DNA of 24,728 nt from an uncultured Dorea sp. (GCA_910578865.1 CAJTRM010000035.1:1-24728); one strand, 5' to 3'. Positions 7,769-17,047 are shown, counted from the first letter of the stretch. The notes: generated by a model not told the origin, from the letters alone. Numbers and translations are program-made.

Positions 7769-8449
7769 ATGAAAAAATGGAATGAACTTCCGGAGGATCT
7801 GAGAATTTCGGAAGTGAAAGAATATTATGATATTCTGCAATGTCATAAGATAAGTTTGCTTGCTAAGAGAATATTTGATATAATAGTAGCTGGAATTTTA
7901 CTGATTTTGTTATTTCCGGTATTTTTGGCGTTAAGTCTTATGATAAAATTGGATTCTCAGGGACCGGTAATATTTAAACAAGTCCGTATTACTACATACG
8001 GAAGAAAGTTTAAGATTTACAAGTTTCGTACGATGGTAAATAACGCAGATAAGATGGGAACTCAGGTTACAACTAAAGGAGATGTCAGAGTTACACGAAT
8101 TGGTAAATTTTTGCGTAAATGTCGTTTGGACGAGCTGCCACAGCTTATCAATATTTTAAAAGGTGATATGACCTTTGTGGGGACAAGACCAGAAGTAGAA
8201 AAGTATGTTGTTCATTATACAAATGAAATGAAAGCTACGTTGTTATTGCCAGCAGGAGTGACATCAAGGACCAGTATAGAGTATAAAGATGAAAAACGAC
8301 TGTTGGAAAATGCTGAGAATGCAGATGAGGTCTATATTAATCAGGTTTTACCTGAGAAAATGGAATATAATTTGAAATCTATTAAAAACTTTAGTATTGT
8401 TGAAGATATCAAGACAATGTTTGCAACGGTGTTTGCAGTAATAAGGTAA
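7769..8449 (+). CDS. Small phosphoglycosyl transferase (initiating sugar transferase)
   Basis: 226 residues, a monotopic phosphoglycosyl transferase with only the conserved catalytic core (PglC/WcfS size, not the long WbaP/CpsE form). One hydrophobic re-entrant segment (about 35-60, with Pro50) is preceded by LLAKRIFDI. KIYKFRTM (82-89) and RLDELPQLINILKGDM (119-134) carry the catalytic D121-E122 pair, followed by FVGTRPE. It should transfer a phospho-sugar from the UDP donor to undecaprenyl phosphate and so start the repeat unit. Its place directly after the dehydratase and aminotransferase suggests that the 4-amino-6-deoxy sugar is loaded first, as for AATGal in B. fragilis PSA. The ribosome binding site (TAGGAATAG) is weaker than those of its neighbours. 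Confidence 0.88.
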   Translation: MKKWNELPEDLRISEVKEYYDILQCHKISLLAKRIFDIIVAGILLILLFPVFLALSLMIKLDSQGPVIFKQVRITTYGRKFKIYKFRTMVNNADKMGTQVTTKGDVRVTRIGKFLRKCRLDELPQLINILKGDMTFVGTRPEVEKYVVHYTNEMKATLLLPAGVTSRTSIEYKDEKRLLENAENADEVYINQVLPEKMEYNLKSIKNFSIVEDIKTMFATVFAVIR

Positions 8450-8465
8450 CAGAGGAGAAACTTGC

Positions 8466-9734
8466 ATGAACATATGGATTGTCAACCATTATGCAATTCC
8501 GCCGAGTATGGGTGGCTTGGTGAGACACTATTACTTTTCCAAATACCTTCAGGAGAAGGGGCATACAGTTAAAATATTCACATCCAGTAAAATTCACAAT
8601 ACGGATATCAATATGATTAAAGATAAATCTCTTTATAATGAAAAGATGGAAGACGGGGTGCAATATACTTATGTCAGAAGCAGAGATTATAAAGGGAACG
8701 GATTAGATAGAATATGGAATATGATTGACCTTCCGTTTAAGATGTGGAAGACCATGAAAGTATTTTTTAAACAAAAAAGCCCGGATGTAATATATACTTC
8801 GTCTCCAGATTTATTTGTTGCATTTTTTGCGTTGTTATTCGGAAAAAGATATAAAATTCCAGTAGTAGTGGAGATTAGAGATTTATGGCCAGAGTCGATT
8901 GTTGAATATAATGGGATGTCGAGAAAGAATCCGATTATACAGATTTTGTATCAGTTGGAAAAATGGATATATAAGCAAGCAAATCAATTAATATTTACGA
9001 TGGAAGGTGGTAAAGAATACATTGTTGATAAAGGCTGGAATAGAGCTATTGACTTAAGAAAAGTAAAGCATGTTAATAATGGTGTAGATTTGGAAGAGTT
9101 CGAGACAGATAGAAAATTATATCAAATACAGGATAAGGAACTGTCTGATGAGAGTAAATTTAAGGTAGTATATGTTGGTTCTATACGAAGAGCGAATAAT
9201 GTCCAGAATCTTGTAGCAGTGGCTGATGAATTAAAGCGAAGAAAAGAAAAAAATATTTCTATTTTAATTTATGGAGATGGTACAGATAAAAAAGAACTTG
9301 AGAAAACTTGTGAAGATAAGAAGTTGAATAATGTATTGTTTAAAGGGAAAGTGGAAAAGAAATATATTCCTTATATTTTGTCGAAAAGTAATTTGAATAT
9401 TTTGAATTATAAGCAAGCAAAAACATGGAAATATGGTGGAAGTCAAAATAAACAGTTTGAATATCTTGCTAGTGGTAAGCCAATTTGCTCTAATGTTAAG
9501 ATGGGATATTCTATTATAGAAAAATATAATTGTGGTATAGAAGAAGACATTTTACAAATAGATCAATATGTAGATATTATAATGAAATATGTAAATATGG
9601 ATGAGGAGGAATACCAGACAGAATGTTTTAATGCATCTGTTGCGGCGAAAAATTACGAATATAAAAAATTGAGTGATGATATAGAAAAAAATTTGAAACA
9701 ATGTGTAAGTGATAAAAGAAAGTCGAGGAAGTAA
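8466..9734 (+). CDS. GT4-family glycosyltransferase (WbuB-like)
   Basis: 422 residues with two Rossmann-like halves (GT-B). The N-terminus IWIVNHYAIPPSMGG with R-H-Y-Y-F-S-K-Y is typical of WbuB-like enzymes. VEIRDLWPESIVEYNG in the first half is the strongest family signature. In the second half VVYVGSIRRANNV starts the donor domain. The usual E-x7-E region is altered and reads FEYLASGKPICSN, which still supports nucleotide-sugar binding. It should add a sugar to the lipid-linked first residue on the cytoplasmic side. WbuB itself moves L-FucNAc, but no L-FucNAc genes are present here, so the donor is unknown. A GAGGAG site lies 8 bases before the ATG. Confidence 0.85.
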   Translation: MNIWIVNHYAIPPSMGGLVRHYYFSKYLQEKGHTVKIFTSSKIHNTDINMIKDKSLYNEKMEDGVQYTYVRSRDYKGNGLDRIWNMIDLPFKMWKTMKVFFKQKSPDVIYTSSPDLFVAFFALLFGKRYKIPVVVEIRDLWPESIVEYNGMSRKNPIIQILYQLEKWIYKQANQLIFTMEGGKEYIVDKGWNRAIDLRKVKHVNNGVDLEEFETDRKLYQIQDKELSDESKFKVVYVGSIRRANNVQNLVAVADELKRRKEKNISILIYGDGTDKKELEKTCEDKKLNNVLFKGKVEKKYIPYILSKSNLNILNYKQAKTWKYGGSQNKQFEYLASGKPICSNVKMGYSIIEKYNCGIEEDILQIDQYVDIIMKYVNMDEEEYQTECFNASVAAKNYEYKKLSDDIEKNLKQCVSDKRKSRK

Positions 9735-9739
9735 AAATT

Positions 9740-11053
9740 ATGAAAAATGATTTATTGAAAAAAATTAATAAGAAAGAAATTGTAGTTGGTGTCGTAGGAT
9801 TAGGATATGTTGGATTACCCCTGGCAGTGGAAAAGGCAAAGGCTGGATTTAAGACAATTGGTTTTGATGTTCAAGCTGAAAAAGTAAAATTAGTCAACGA
9901 GGGGCATAATTATATAGGAGATGTTGTAGACAGTGATCTGAAAGAACTGGTAGAAAATGGGGTATTTACAGCAACTACTGATTTTGGTTTTGTAAAGGAT
10001 GTAGACTTTATTGCAATTTGTGTTCCGACTCCGTTGGATTCACATCAGCAGCCAGATATTAGTTATGTAAAATCCTCTACAGAAGAAATTGCAAAATATC
10101 TTACTAAGGGAACTATGGTAGTGTTGGAATCTACAACATATCCAGGAACCACAGAAGAACTAATCAAGCCAATTCTTGAAGAAGGTTCCGGATTAAAGTG
10201 TGGAGAAGATTTTTACCTTGGATTTTCCCCAGAACGTGTAGACCCGGGCAACTTGATTTACAAAACTAAAAACACTCCTAAGGTAGTAGGAGCAATTGGA
10301 AAAGATGCGACAGAAGTAATTGCAACTATGTATAGAGCTGTATTAGAGGGTGATGTATGTGAAGTGTCTTCTCCGGCTATTGCTGAGATGGAAAAGATTC
10401 TTGAAAATACATACCGCAATATTAATATCGGTTTAGTAAATGAGCTTACAATGCTTTGTAATAAATTAGGTATTAGTATGTGGGAAGTTATTGATGCGGC
10501 AAAAACAAAGCCATATGGGTTTCAGGCATTTTATCCAGGACCAGGTCTTGGCGGACATTGTATTCCTCTTGACCCGTATTATCTATCATGGAAAGCGAGG
10601 GAATATGGTTTCCATACATCAATGATTGAAAGTTCCATGATGATTAATGACCAGATGCCAGAATATTGCGTGGAACGTGCAAGCAAAATTTTAAATCGTC
10701 AGGCGAAAGCAATGAATGGTGCAAAAGTGCTTATCTTAGGTGTTGCATACAAACAGGATATTGATGATTATAGAGAGAGTCCAGCACTCCGTGTTGTTGA
10801 AGTACTTCAGCGTGAAAAGGCTGATGTAGAATATTTTGATCCATGGGTTGCAGAATATAAATACAAAGGACAGAAATATCAGGGGATTAAAGAGATTACT
10901 CCAGAAATTATTGCATCATACGATTTAATTATGGTAACAACAGCTCATAGTAATGTTGATTATGTTATGGTACAGAAAAATGCGGCAGCAATTTTCGATA
11001 CTAAAAATGTAATGAAAAATATTAAAAACAGAGATAATATTGAAGTATTATAG
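9740..11053 (+). CDS. wbpA: UDP-HexNAc 6-dehydrogenase (WbpA-like; UDP-GlcNAc to UDP-GlcNAcA)
   Basis: 437 residues, the standard length of UDP-sugar dehydrogenases. VVGLGYVGLPLAVE (18-31) binds NAD. VPTPLD (95-100) and ESTTYPGTTE (130-139) follow, and LGFSPERVDPGN (160-171) is the signature of HexNAc dehydrogenases. The helix EKILENTYRNINIGLVNE (218-235) and GGHCIPLDPYY (271-281), with catalytic Cys274, complete the site. It oxidises C6 twice to a uronic acid with 2 NAD. Both WbpA (UDP-GlcNAc) and WecC (UDP-ManNAc) share these motifs. The presence of WbpB-, WbpD- and WbpE-like genes next door favours the WbpA role, feeding UDP-GlcNAcA into the diacetamido-uronic acid route. Confidence 0.88.
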   Translation: MKNDLLKKINKKEIVVGVVGLGYVGLPLAVEKAKAGFKTIGFDVQAEKVKLVNEGHNYIGDVVDSDLKELVENGVFTATTDFGFVKDVDFIAICVPTPLDSHQQPDISYVKSSTEEIAKYLTKGTMVVLESTTYPGTTEELIKPILEEGSGLKCGEDFYLGFSPERVDPGNLIYKTKNTPKVVGAIGKDATEVIATMYRAVLEGDVCEVSSPAIAEMEKILENTYRNINIGLVNELTMLCNKLGISMWEVIDAAKTKPYGFQAFYPGPGLGGHCIPLDPYYLSWKAREYGFHTSMIESSMMINDQMPEYCVERASKILNRQAKAMNGAKVLILGVAYKQDIDDYRESPALRVVEVLQREKADVEYFDPWVAEYKYKGQKYQGIKEITPEIIASYDLIMVTTAHSNVDYVMVQKNAAAIFDTKNVMKNIKNRDNIEVL

Positions 11054-11063
11054 GAGATAAATA

Positions 11064-12143
11064 ATGAAGGTAGTTACGATTGTAGGAGCGAGACCTCAGT
11101 TTGTAAAAGCAGCAGCAGTTTCACGAGTACTTAGAGAAAAACATACAGAAATATTAGTGCATACGGGTCAGCACTATGATAATAATATGTCAGATGTTTT
11201 TTTTGAAGAACTGCATATTCCAAAACCAGATATTAATTTAGGGGTTGGTTCGGGTTCTCATGCGAAGCAGACTGCGGAAATGTTGGTTGGAATTGAAGAA
11301 ATTCTTTTAAAAGAAGAACCGGATTATCTTCTTGTATATGGGGATACTAATTCTACTTTGGCGGGTGCATTAGCAGCTTCCAAAATACATATTCCAATTA
11401 TACATGTAGAAGCAGGACTTCGTTCCTATAATATGGGTATGCCAGAAGAGCAAAATAGGATTTTAACTGATAGAATATCGAAAATATTGTTATGTCCTAC
11501 AGATGTAGCGGTAGATAACCTGAAAAAAGAGGGGATTACACAAGGTGTTTATAATGTGGGAGATGTGATGTGCGATGCAGTTCTTTATTATTCTAAGTTA
11601 CTAGATGAGCAACCGTCAGAATGCTATTTTTCACATTTAGAAGGATTGTCTGAGGATATAAAACCTGTAAATGAATGGTACTTATCAACGATACATAGGG
11701 CTGAAAATACGGATAGTATCAATAAGGTACGAGAAATATTGAATGCCTTTGAAAAGTTAGATGCACCAGTTATTTTTCCAGTGCATCCAAGAACAAAAGG
11801 TTTAGTAAAAACCTTAAAAGAAAGGCATAGATATAAAAATATTCTTTTTATTGAACCAGTAGGATATTTGGATATGTTATATTTTGTTAAAAATGCAAAA
11901 AAAGTAATTACAGATTCTGGCGGTCTTCAGAAGGAAACTTATATTTTAGGCACACCTTGTATTACTGTCAGGGATCAGACAGAATGGGTGGAGACATTAG
12001 TTGGAAATCATAATATTTTAGCAAAACCTGTGGCAGAAGATATTGTGGATAAAGTTATGAACACGACAATTGATTATGATAAAAAAGAGTCCTATTATGG
12101 TGCTGGTAATGCGGCAGAAAAAATATGTGAACTGATAGGGTAA
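11064..12143 (+). CDS. wbpI: UDP-HexNAc(A) 2-epimerase (WecB/WbpI family)
   Basis: 359 residues, full length for non-hydrolysing UDP-GlcNAc 2-epimerases. GARPQFVKAAAVS (8-20), HTGQHYDNNMS (33-43), VYGDTNSTLAGALAA (91-105) with D94, HVEAGLRS (114-121) with E116, E128 in MPEEQNR, and STIHRAEN (208-215) with H211 form the active site. DSGGLQKE lies late in the protein. The order and the PKPDINL and GDVMCDA segments look closer to WbpI, which epimerises UDP-2,3-diacetamido-GlcA to UDP-ManNAc3NAcA, than to plain WecB. Sequence inspection alone cannot fully separate the two. It follows the dehydrogenase by 10 bases and fits the last step of the same pathway. Confidence 0.85.
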   Translation: MKVVTIVGARPQFVKAAAVSRVLREKHTEILVHTGQHYDNNMSDVFFEELHIPKPDINLGVGSGSHAKQTAEMLVGIEEILLKEEPDYLLVYGDTNSTLAGALAASKIHIPIIHVEAGLRSYNMGMPEEQNRILTDRISKILLCPTDVAVDNLKKEGITQGVYNVGDVMCDAVLYYSKLLDEQPSECYFSHLEGLSEDIKPVNEWYLSTIHRAENTDSINKVREILNAFEKLDAPVIFPVHPRTKGLVKTLKERHRYKNILFIEPVGYLDMLYFVKNAKKVITDSGGLQKETYILGTPCITVRDQTEWVETLVGNHNILAKPVAEDIVDKVMNTTIDYDKKESYYGAGNAAEKICELIG

Positions 12144-12161
12144 GAAAGAGAGGATATGAAA

Positions 12162-13235
12162 ATGAAGTATGCACTTATTGGATGTGGGAGAATTGCAACA
12201 AATCATGTGAAAGCGGTTTTAAATAATAACCTTGAATTTGTTGCGGTATGCGATGTAATTCCGGAGCATATGGAAGACTTGCTTGCAAAACATGATCTTG
12301 AAAATGACAAAAGTATCAAGAGATATACCGATTATAAAAAAATGATTGAAGAAAATGAAATCGAGTTAGTTGGAATTGCAACAGAAAGTGGAATTCACGC
12401 AGAGATTGCCTTATACTGTATTGACCATGGAATTAATTTGATTATAGAAAAACCAATGGCTATGAGTATGGAAGATGCAACAGCAATTATTAAATGTTCA
12501 GAGGAAAAAGGAGTTAAGGTATCTGCCTGTCATCAGAACCGTTTCAATGTTGCTGTTCAGGAAATGAGAAAAGCATTAGAGGCAGGTAGATTTGGACGTC
12601 TTTCCCATGGTTCTATTCATGTGAGATGGAATAGAAACGAAGGATATTATACACAGGCGCCCTGGAGAGGAACATGGGCTCAGGATGGCGGTGCACTTAT
12701 GAATCAGTGTATTCATGGAATTGATTTGCTTCGTTGGATGATGGGTAATGAGATTGATGAGGTTTATGGTGTTACCAGACAGCAGTTCCATGATTATCTG
12801 GAGGCAGAAGATATTGGTATGGCAGTTGTTAAGTTTAAGAATGGTGCAGTCGCTACCATTGAAGGAACAACAAACGTATATCCTCAGAATTTAGAAGAAA
12901 CATTATATTTGTTTGGTGAAAATGGTACTGTAAAATTAGGCGGAAAATCAACAAATAATATAGATGTTTGGAATTTTGCTGATGAAACCGAAGAAGATCA
13001 GATAAATAAAGGTCTCGAAGAAGCAACAAGTAATGTATATGGTAATGGTCATACGAGTCTTTATGCAGATGTGATTGATGCAATTAAGAACGATAGAGCA
13101 CCCTATGTAGATGCTTACGCAGGAAGAAATGCATTGGAACTTGTTTTGGCAATTTATAAGAGTCAGAAGGAAGGAAAAACGGTCAAATTACCATTGGGTG
13201 AATTTGCAAGTGCAGATATGGCGGGAGAATTTTAA
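12162..13235 (+). CDS. Gfo/Idh/MocA oxidoreductase, WbpB/WlbA-like 3-dehydrogenase
   Basis: 357 residues from the ATG at 12162. GCGRIA (7-12) is the nucleotide-binding loop. EKP at 96-98 (IIEKPMA) contributes the Lys-Pro typical of the family, HQNRFN (124-129) is next, and H185-G-I-D188 is the catalytic His-Asp. It should oxidise C3 of UDP-GlcNAcA to the 3-keto acid with NAD, the WbpB/WlbA step. The ATG at 12156 is in frame but lies only 2 bases after the AGAGAGG site, against 8 bases for 12162, so the shorter form is chosen. The stop is one base from the next start, so coupling to the acetyltransferase is expected. A second family member lies at 13814, and which one performs this step is unresolved. 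Confidence 0.82.
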   Translation: MKYALIGCGRIATNHVKAVLNNNLEFVAVCDVIPEHMEDLLAKHDLENDKSIKRYTDYKKMIEENEIELVGIATESGIHAEIALYCIDHGINLIIEKPMAMSMEDATAIIKCSEEKGVKVSACHQNRFNVAVQEMRKALEAGRFGRLSHGSIHVRWNRNEGYYTQAPWRGTWAQDGGALMNQCIHGIDLLRWMMGNEIDEVYGVTRQQFHDYLEAEDIGMAVVKFKNGAVATIEGTTNVYPQNLEETLYLFGENGTVKLGGKSTNNIDVWNFADETEEDQINKGLEEATSNVYGNGHTSLYADVIDAIKNDRAPYVDAYAGRNALELVLAIYKSQKEGKTVKLPLGEFASADMAGEF

Positions 13236-13236
13236 A

Positions 13237-13812
13237 ATGAGTAAATATTTTGTACATGAAAGCAGTTATGTTGATGATAATGTAACGATAGGAGAAGGTA
13301 CAAAAATCTGGCATTTTTCCCATATTCAGAGTGGAGCAGTTATCGGAGATAATTGCTCCTTTGGTCAAAATGTGAATGTATCCAATAATGTAAAAATTGG
13401 TAATGGTGTAAAGGTACAAAATAATGTGTCTATTTATGAAGGTGTAGAGTTAGAAGATTATGTTTTTTGTGGCCCATCTATGGTTTTTACCAATGATCTT
13501 ACACCAAGGGCTAAATACCCAAAAGGGAATATAGGATATAAAAAAACTGTGCTTAAGGAAGGGGCAACAGTAGGTGCTAATGCTACAATCGTATGTGGAC
13601 ATACAGTTGGTAAATGGGCAATGATTGCGGCAGGGGCAGTAATAACAATGGATGTACCAGATTACGCATTGATGGCAGGTGTACCAGCAAAGGAAATAGG
13701 CTATGTTTGTGAATGTGGTGAAAGATTAGGAGAATCTTTGGTTTGCGAAAGTTGCAAGAGGGTTTACAAATATAATAATGAAAAAAAGCTTGGATTAAGG
13801 GAGGTAACCTAG
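13237..13812 (+). CDS. Hexapeptide-repeat N-acetyltransferase (WbpD-like) with zinc-ribbon tail
   Basis: 191 residues of left-handed beta-helix built from hexapeptide repeats: KIWHFSHIQ, then VKIGNGVKVQNNVSIYEGVE, then CGPSMVFTNDLTPR and GATVGANATIVCG. The Q-N-N-V-S-I-Y and G-P-S-M-V-F-T-N blocks match WbpD/WlbB, which acetylate the 3-amino group of UDP-GlcNAc3NA with acetyl-CoA. After the fold, C158-x-C160 and C170-x2-C173 form a small zinc-ribbon-like tail that I do not recall in Pseudomonas WbpD. The ATG at 13237 is used; an in-frame upstream ATG at 13111 lies inside the previous gene and lacks support. It sits between two Gfo/Idh genes and before the WbpE-like gene, exactly where the pathway needs it. 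Confidence 0.87.
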   Translation: MSKYFVHESSYVDDNVTIGEGTKIWHFSHIQSGAVIGDNCSFGQNVNVSNNVKIGNGVKVQNNVSIYEGVELEDYVFCGPSMVFTNDLTPRAKYPKGNIGYKKTVLKEGATVGANATIVCGHTVGKWAMIAAGAVITMDVPDYALMAGVPAKEIGYVCECGERLGESLVCESCKRVYKYNNEKKLGLREVT

Positions 13813-13813
13813 T

Positions 13814-14806
13814 ATGAATAATAAAATAAAGATTGCATTAGTTGGTTATGGATATTGGGGACCAAATGTTGCCAGAAATTTGTATAAAAATGAAGAGTAT
13901 GAATTTGCAGTGATTTGTGATAAGAGAGGGGATAGAGTAAAATTAGCTAGAAAAGTATATGCAAATGCGGTTTCTTATACTGAAAATTTTAATGATATTT
14001 TAAAAGATAAGAGTATTGATGCAGTCGCATTAGCGGTTGAAACGAGTGCTCACTATACATTGGCTAAGGAAGTGTTACAGGCTGGAAAGCATGTATATGT
14101 TGAAAAACCATTTACAGATAATGTAAAGGATGCACAGGAGTTATATGAACTGGCAACAGAAAAGAAACTGAAAATTCATGTTGATCATATTATGGTATAT
14201 CATCCTGTTATTAAAAAGATAAAAGAAATTATAGATAATGGTGATTTAGGAGAATTAATTTATTTTGACTGTTCAAGAATTAATTTGGGCAATATCAAAA
14301 ATGATGTAAGCTCTATGTGGGATTTAAGTGTGCACGACTTATCTATTATTGATTTCCTTACAGACGGAGCAGAACCATCAGATGTAATGGCAATGGGGAA
14401 AAAAGCTTATAGTTGTAAAGAATCAATTGTATTTTTAACATTGAAGTATGAAAAGTTTCTTGCAAATATTACTTCAAGTTGGTTGTCTCCAATCAAAGAG
14501 AGAAGATTAATTATTGCAGGAAGCAAAAAAATGTTAGTTTATGATGATGTAGATGTTTTAAATAAATTGATAGTGTATGATAAAGGATTTAATGTAGAGA
14601 AGCTTGCGGATATGGAATATGATGAATTTGTGGTAAAGACAAGAACTGGTGATGCATTAATTCCTAAATTAGAACAAAGTGATGCATTATATAATAGCTT
14701 AGAACATTTTCGTCAATGCATTGTACAGGATAAAGAATCTATTACAGATGCAAAATCAGCTATTAGAATGTTGAAGATATTAGAACAAGCCGATAAAAAA
14801 CTTTAA
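13814..14806 (+). CDS. Second Gfo/Idh/MocA oxidoreductase
   Basis: 330 residues. GYGYWGPN (11-18) binds NAD, VEKPFTD (96-102) carries the family Lys-Pro, and WDLSVHDLS (169-177) with H174-D175 is the probable catalytic region. This G-Y-G-Y-W-G subgroup commonly sits beside WbpD-like acetyltransferases and DegT aminotransferases in capsule clusters. Here it follows one acetyltransferase by one base and precedes the DegT gene by 19. It may be the real 3-dehydrogenase of the diacetamido-uronic acid route, or it may act on a second sugar. It differs clearly from the oxidoreductase at 12162, so it is not a recent tandem copy. The AGGGAGGTAACC ribosome binding site is strong. Confidence 0.8.
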   Translation: MNNKIKIALVGYGYWGPNVARNLYKNEEYEFAVICDKRGDRVKLARKVYANAVSYTENFNDILKDKSIDAVALAVETSAHYTLAKEVLQAGKHVYVEKPFTDNVKDAQELYELATEKKLKIHVDHIMVYHPVIKKIKEIIDNGDLGELIYFDCSRINLGNIKNDVSSMWDLSVHDLSIIDFLTDGAEPSDVMAMGKKAYSCKESIVFLTLKYEKFLANITSSWLSPIKERRLIIAGSKKMLVYDDVDVLNKLIVYDKGFNVEKLADMEYDEFVVKTRTGDALIPKLEQSDALYNSLEHFRQCIVQDKESITDAKSAIRMLKILEQADKKL

Positions 14807-14825
14807 TACGAAAGGATGTAGAAAA

Positions 14826-15986
14826 ATGGGTGTTAAATTAATTGATTTTACAGAACAGTATGCGGAGATTCAAAAAGAGGTTGAAGAGAGAGTTTTAAAT
14901 GTAATGCGTTCCACTAATTATATAATGGGACAAGAAGTTCATAGTTTTGAAGAAAATATTGCAAAGTATCTGGGTGTAAAGTATGCAATTAGTGTGGCTA
15001 ATGGAACGGATGCTTTAATTCTTTCCTTAGCAGCGCTTGGAATTAAAGAGGGAGATGAAGTAATTACTACACCATTTACGTTTTTTGCTACAGCAGAAAG
15101 TATTGAGAGAGTAGGAGCTGTTCCTGTATTTGTAGATATAGACAAAGAGACATTAAATATAGATCCAGCTTTAATTGAGGAGAAAATAACAGAGAGAACA
15201 AAAGCTATTTTGCCAGTACACATTTTTGGAAATCCGTGCGATATGGATGCTATTAATGAAATTGCTATAAAGCATAATCTTTATGTAATTGAGGATGCAT
15301 GTCAGGCAATTGGTGCAAAATATAAAGGCAAACAGATTGGAGCACTTTCAGATGTGTCATGTTTTTCATTTTTCCCAACTAAAAATCTTGGTGGAATGGG
15401 AGATGGTGGTCTCGTGGCTACTAACAATGATAATATTGCTAAAATTGTGAAGGCACTCAAGAATCATGGTAGTGGTGTTTTGGGAAAAGAAGCTTTGGAA
15501 TTGTTAAACCCAGATTTTAAAGATGATGCAAAGTTTATAGAAGGCTTTGAAAAGTATTATAATTATTTGATTGGCTACAATTCTAGATTGGATGAAATGC
15601 AAGCAGCTATATTAAATGTTAAGTTGAAATACATTGATGAATGGAATCAAAAAAGAAGAAATATTGCAGCGAGATATAAAGAGAAATTAAATGAAAAGTT
15701 TGTATTCCAGAAAGAAACAGATGATTCAGAGATGGTATATCATATTTTCTCTGTGCAAAGTAAAGATAAAGATGAAATTATCGAGTGCTTGCATAGAGAA
15801 GAAATTGCGACGGGTACATATTATCCAGTACCGATGCATTTGCAAAAAGTATTTTTACGTTTAGGTTATAAAGAAGGGGATTTGCCTGTTGTAGAAGAGA
15901 TATGTAAAAATATTTTTGCGATACCAATGTTCCCAGAGTTAGAGCAAGAGAAACAGGATACAATTATAAAAATAATGTGTAGATAA
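14826..15986 (+). CDS. DegT-family PLP aminotransferase (WbpE-like)
   Basis: 386 residues. It starts with VKLIDFTEQYAEI, as WbpE-type enzymes do. NYIMGQEV (31-38), ANGTDAL (58-64), VIEDACQAIGA (154-164) with D157, and FSFFPTKNLGG (180-190) with the cofactor lysine K186 define the active site. It should aminate the 3-keto group of the UDP-uronic acid using glutamate, giving UDP-GlcNAc3NA for the WbpD-like acetyltransferase. Compared with Pseudomonas WbpE it has about 28 extra residues after KNHG (between the GSGVLG and YYNYLIGYNSRLDEMQA segments). It differs from the aminotransferase at 6556, which belongs to the 4-amino branch. Assignment to the 3-amino branch rests on sequence resemblance and on its neighbours. 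Confidence 0.86.
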   Translation: MGVKLIDFTEQYAEIQKEVEERVLNVMRSTNYIMGQEVHSFEENIAKYLGVKYAISVANGTDALILSLAALGIKEGDEVITTPFTFFATAESIERVGAVPVFVDIDKETLNIDPALIEEKITERTKAILPVHIFGNPCDMDAINEIAIKHNLYVIEDACQAIGAKYKGKQIGALSDVSCFSFFPTKNLGGMGDGGLVATNNDNIAKIVKALKNHGSGVLGKEALELLNPDFKDDAKFIEGFEKYYNYLIGYNSRLDEMQAAILNVKLKYIDEWNQKRRNIAARYKEKLNEKFVFQKETDDSEMVYHIFSVQSKDKDEIIECLHREEIATGTYYPVPMHLQKVFLRLGYKEGDLPVVEEICKNIFAIPMFPELEQEKQDTIIKIMCR

Positions 15987-15997
15987 TTGAGGTGTAC

Positions 15998-17047
15998 ATG
16001 AAAGTTTTACATGGAATATCAGAAGTGGCAGGTCAGGGTACGAATTCTGTTAAGGGATTAAGAAAATTAGGTATAAATGCCAAAATGGTTACTTATAGAA
16101 CAAATAGGATGAAATATGATGTGGATTATGATTTGAAAATAGGACATTGTAAATGGCTCTACCCATTTTATATGTTAAAGGCATTATGTTTTGCTGTTTT
16201 TTCTATTTTTAAGTATGATTGTTTTCACTTTCATTTTGGGCATACTTTAATTCCTTCCGGTATTGATTTGTTTTTTTTAAAACTTTTAAAGAAAAAGGTG
16301 TTTTTGGAGTTTCATGGCTCAGATATAAGATGGGCATTTTGTCGAAAACCATATTTGGATATGGATATGCCGCTAATAAATGAAAAATATAGAAAAGAAA
16401 TTAAATACAAACTATCGTTTGCAGATGGAATTATACTTCATGATCAGGAATTAATTGAACACTTACCCCCAACTGATATTCCAGTATATATTGTACCATT
16501 AAGAGTTTCTGTAAATGATTTCACCCCGAATTATCCTGATACAAATATTAAGAAACCAATTATTGTGCATGCCCCAAGTTCTAGAAAAATTAAAGGAACA
16601 GAGTATATTTTAAAGGCATTAGAAGAAATAGAGTTGGATTATGAACTGATTTTAGTTGAAGGAAAAACACAGGACGAAGCATTTAAAATTTATTCACAGG
16701 CAGATATTATCATTGATCAGCTTCTTATAGGTTCTTACGGTGTGTTTGCAATTGAGGCTATGGCTATGGGAAAACCTGTTGTAACACATATTACAGAAGA
16801 AATGAGAAAAAGTTTTCCAGAAGAACTTCCCATAGTTGAAGCAGATATATTTTCTATTAAGAAGGTATTAGAAGAATTAATTATGGATGCTTCATTGAGA
16901 CATGATTTAGGTGTTAAAGGACGTGAGTATGTATGTAAATATCATGATTGCAATAAGAACAGTATGGTTTTGAAAAATATATATTTGGGCAAACAAAAAC
17001 CAATGCTTTCACGAGATGTGTTTGACTTAATAAACCGTATTAATTAA
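15998..17047 (+). CDS. GT4-type glycosyltransferase
   Basis: 349 residues, a GT-B glycosyltransferase. The first half contains FHFHFGH and LEFHGSDIRWAF, the acceptor-side loop common in GT4 enzymes. The second half has PIIVHAPSSRKIKGTEYI at the start of the donor domain and GSYGVFAIEAMAMGKPVV, the E-x7-E-like nucleotide-sugar site. It should extend the lipid-linked repeat unit in the cytoplasm; donor and linkage are unknown. The ATG at 15998 is preferred because GAGGTG lies just before it; the upstream GTG at 15992 overlaps that site. A hydrophobic patch (about residues 60-75) may help it sit on the membrane. Confidence 0.83.
   Translation: MKVLHGISEVAGQGTNSVKGLRKLGINAKMVTYRTNRMKYDVDYDLKIGHCKWLYPFYMLKALCFAVFSIFKYDCFHFHFGHTLIPSGIDLFFLKLLKKKVFLEFHGSDIRWAFCRKPYLDMDMPLINEKYRKEIKYKLSFADGIILHDQELIEHLPPTDIPVYIVPLRVSVNDFTPNYPDTNIKKPIIVHAPSSRKIKGTEYILKALEEIELDYELILVEGKTQDEAFKIYSQADIIIDQLLIGSYGVFAIEAMAMGKPVVTHITEEMRKSFPEELPIVEADIFSIKKVLEELIMDASLRHDLGVKGREYVCKYHDCNKNSMVLKNIYLGKQKPMLSRDVFDLINRIN

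Noticed and set aside
8466..9734. L-FucNAc transfer by the WbuB-like enzyme
   Set aside because: The resemblance is to the family only; the FnlA/B/C-type genes needed for UDP-L-FucNAc are not in the window.
9740..12143. A simple WecB-WecC pair making only ManNAcA
   Set aside because: It remains possible for these two genes alone, but the adjacent WbpB-, WbpD- and WbpE-like genes would then have no role, so the diacetamido route is favoured.
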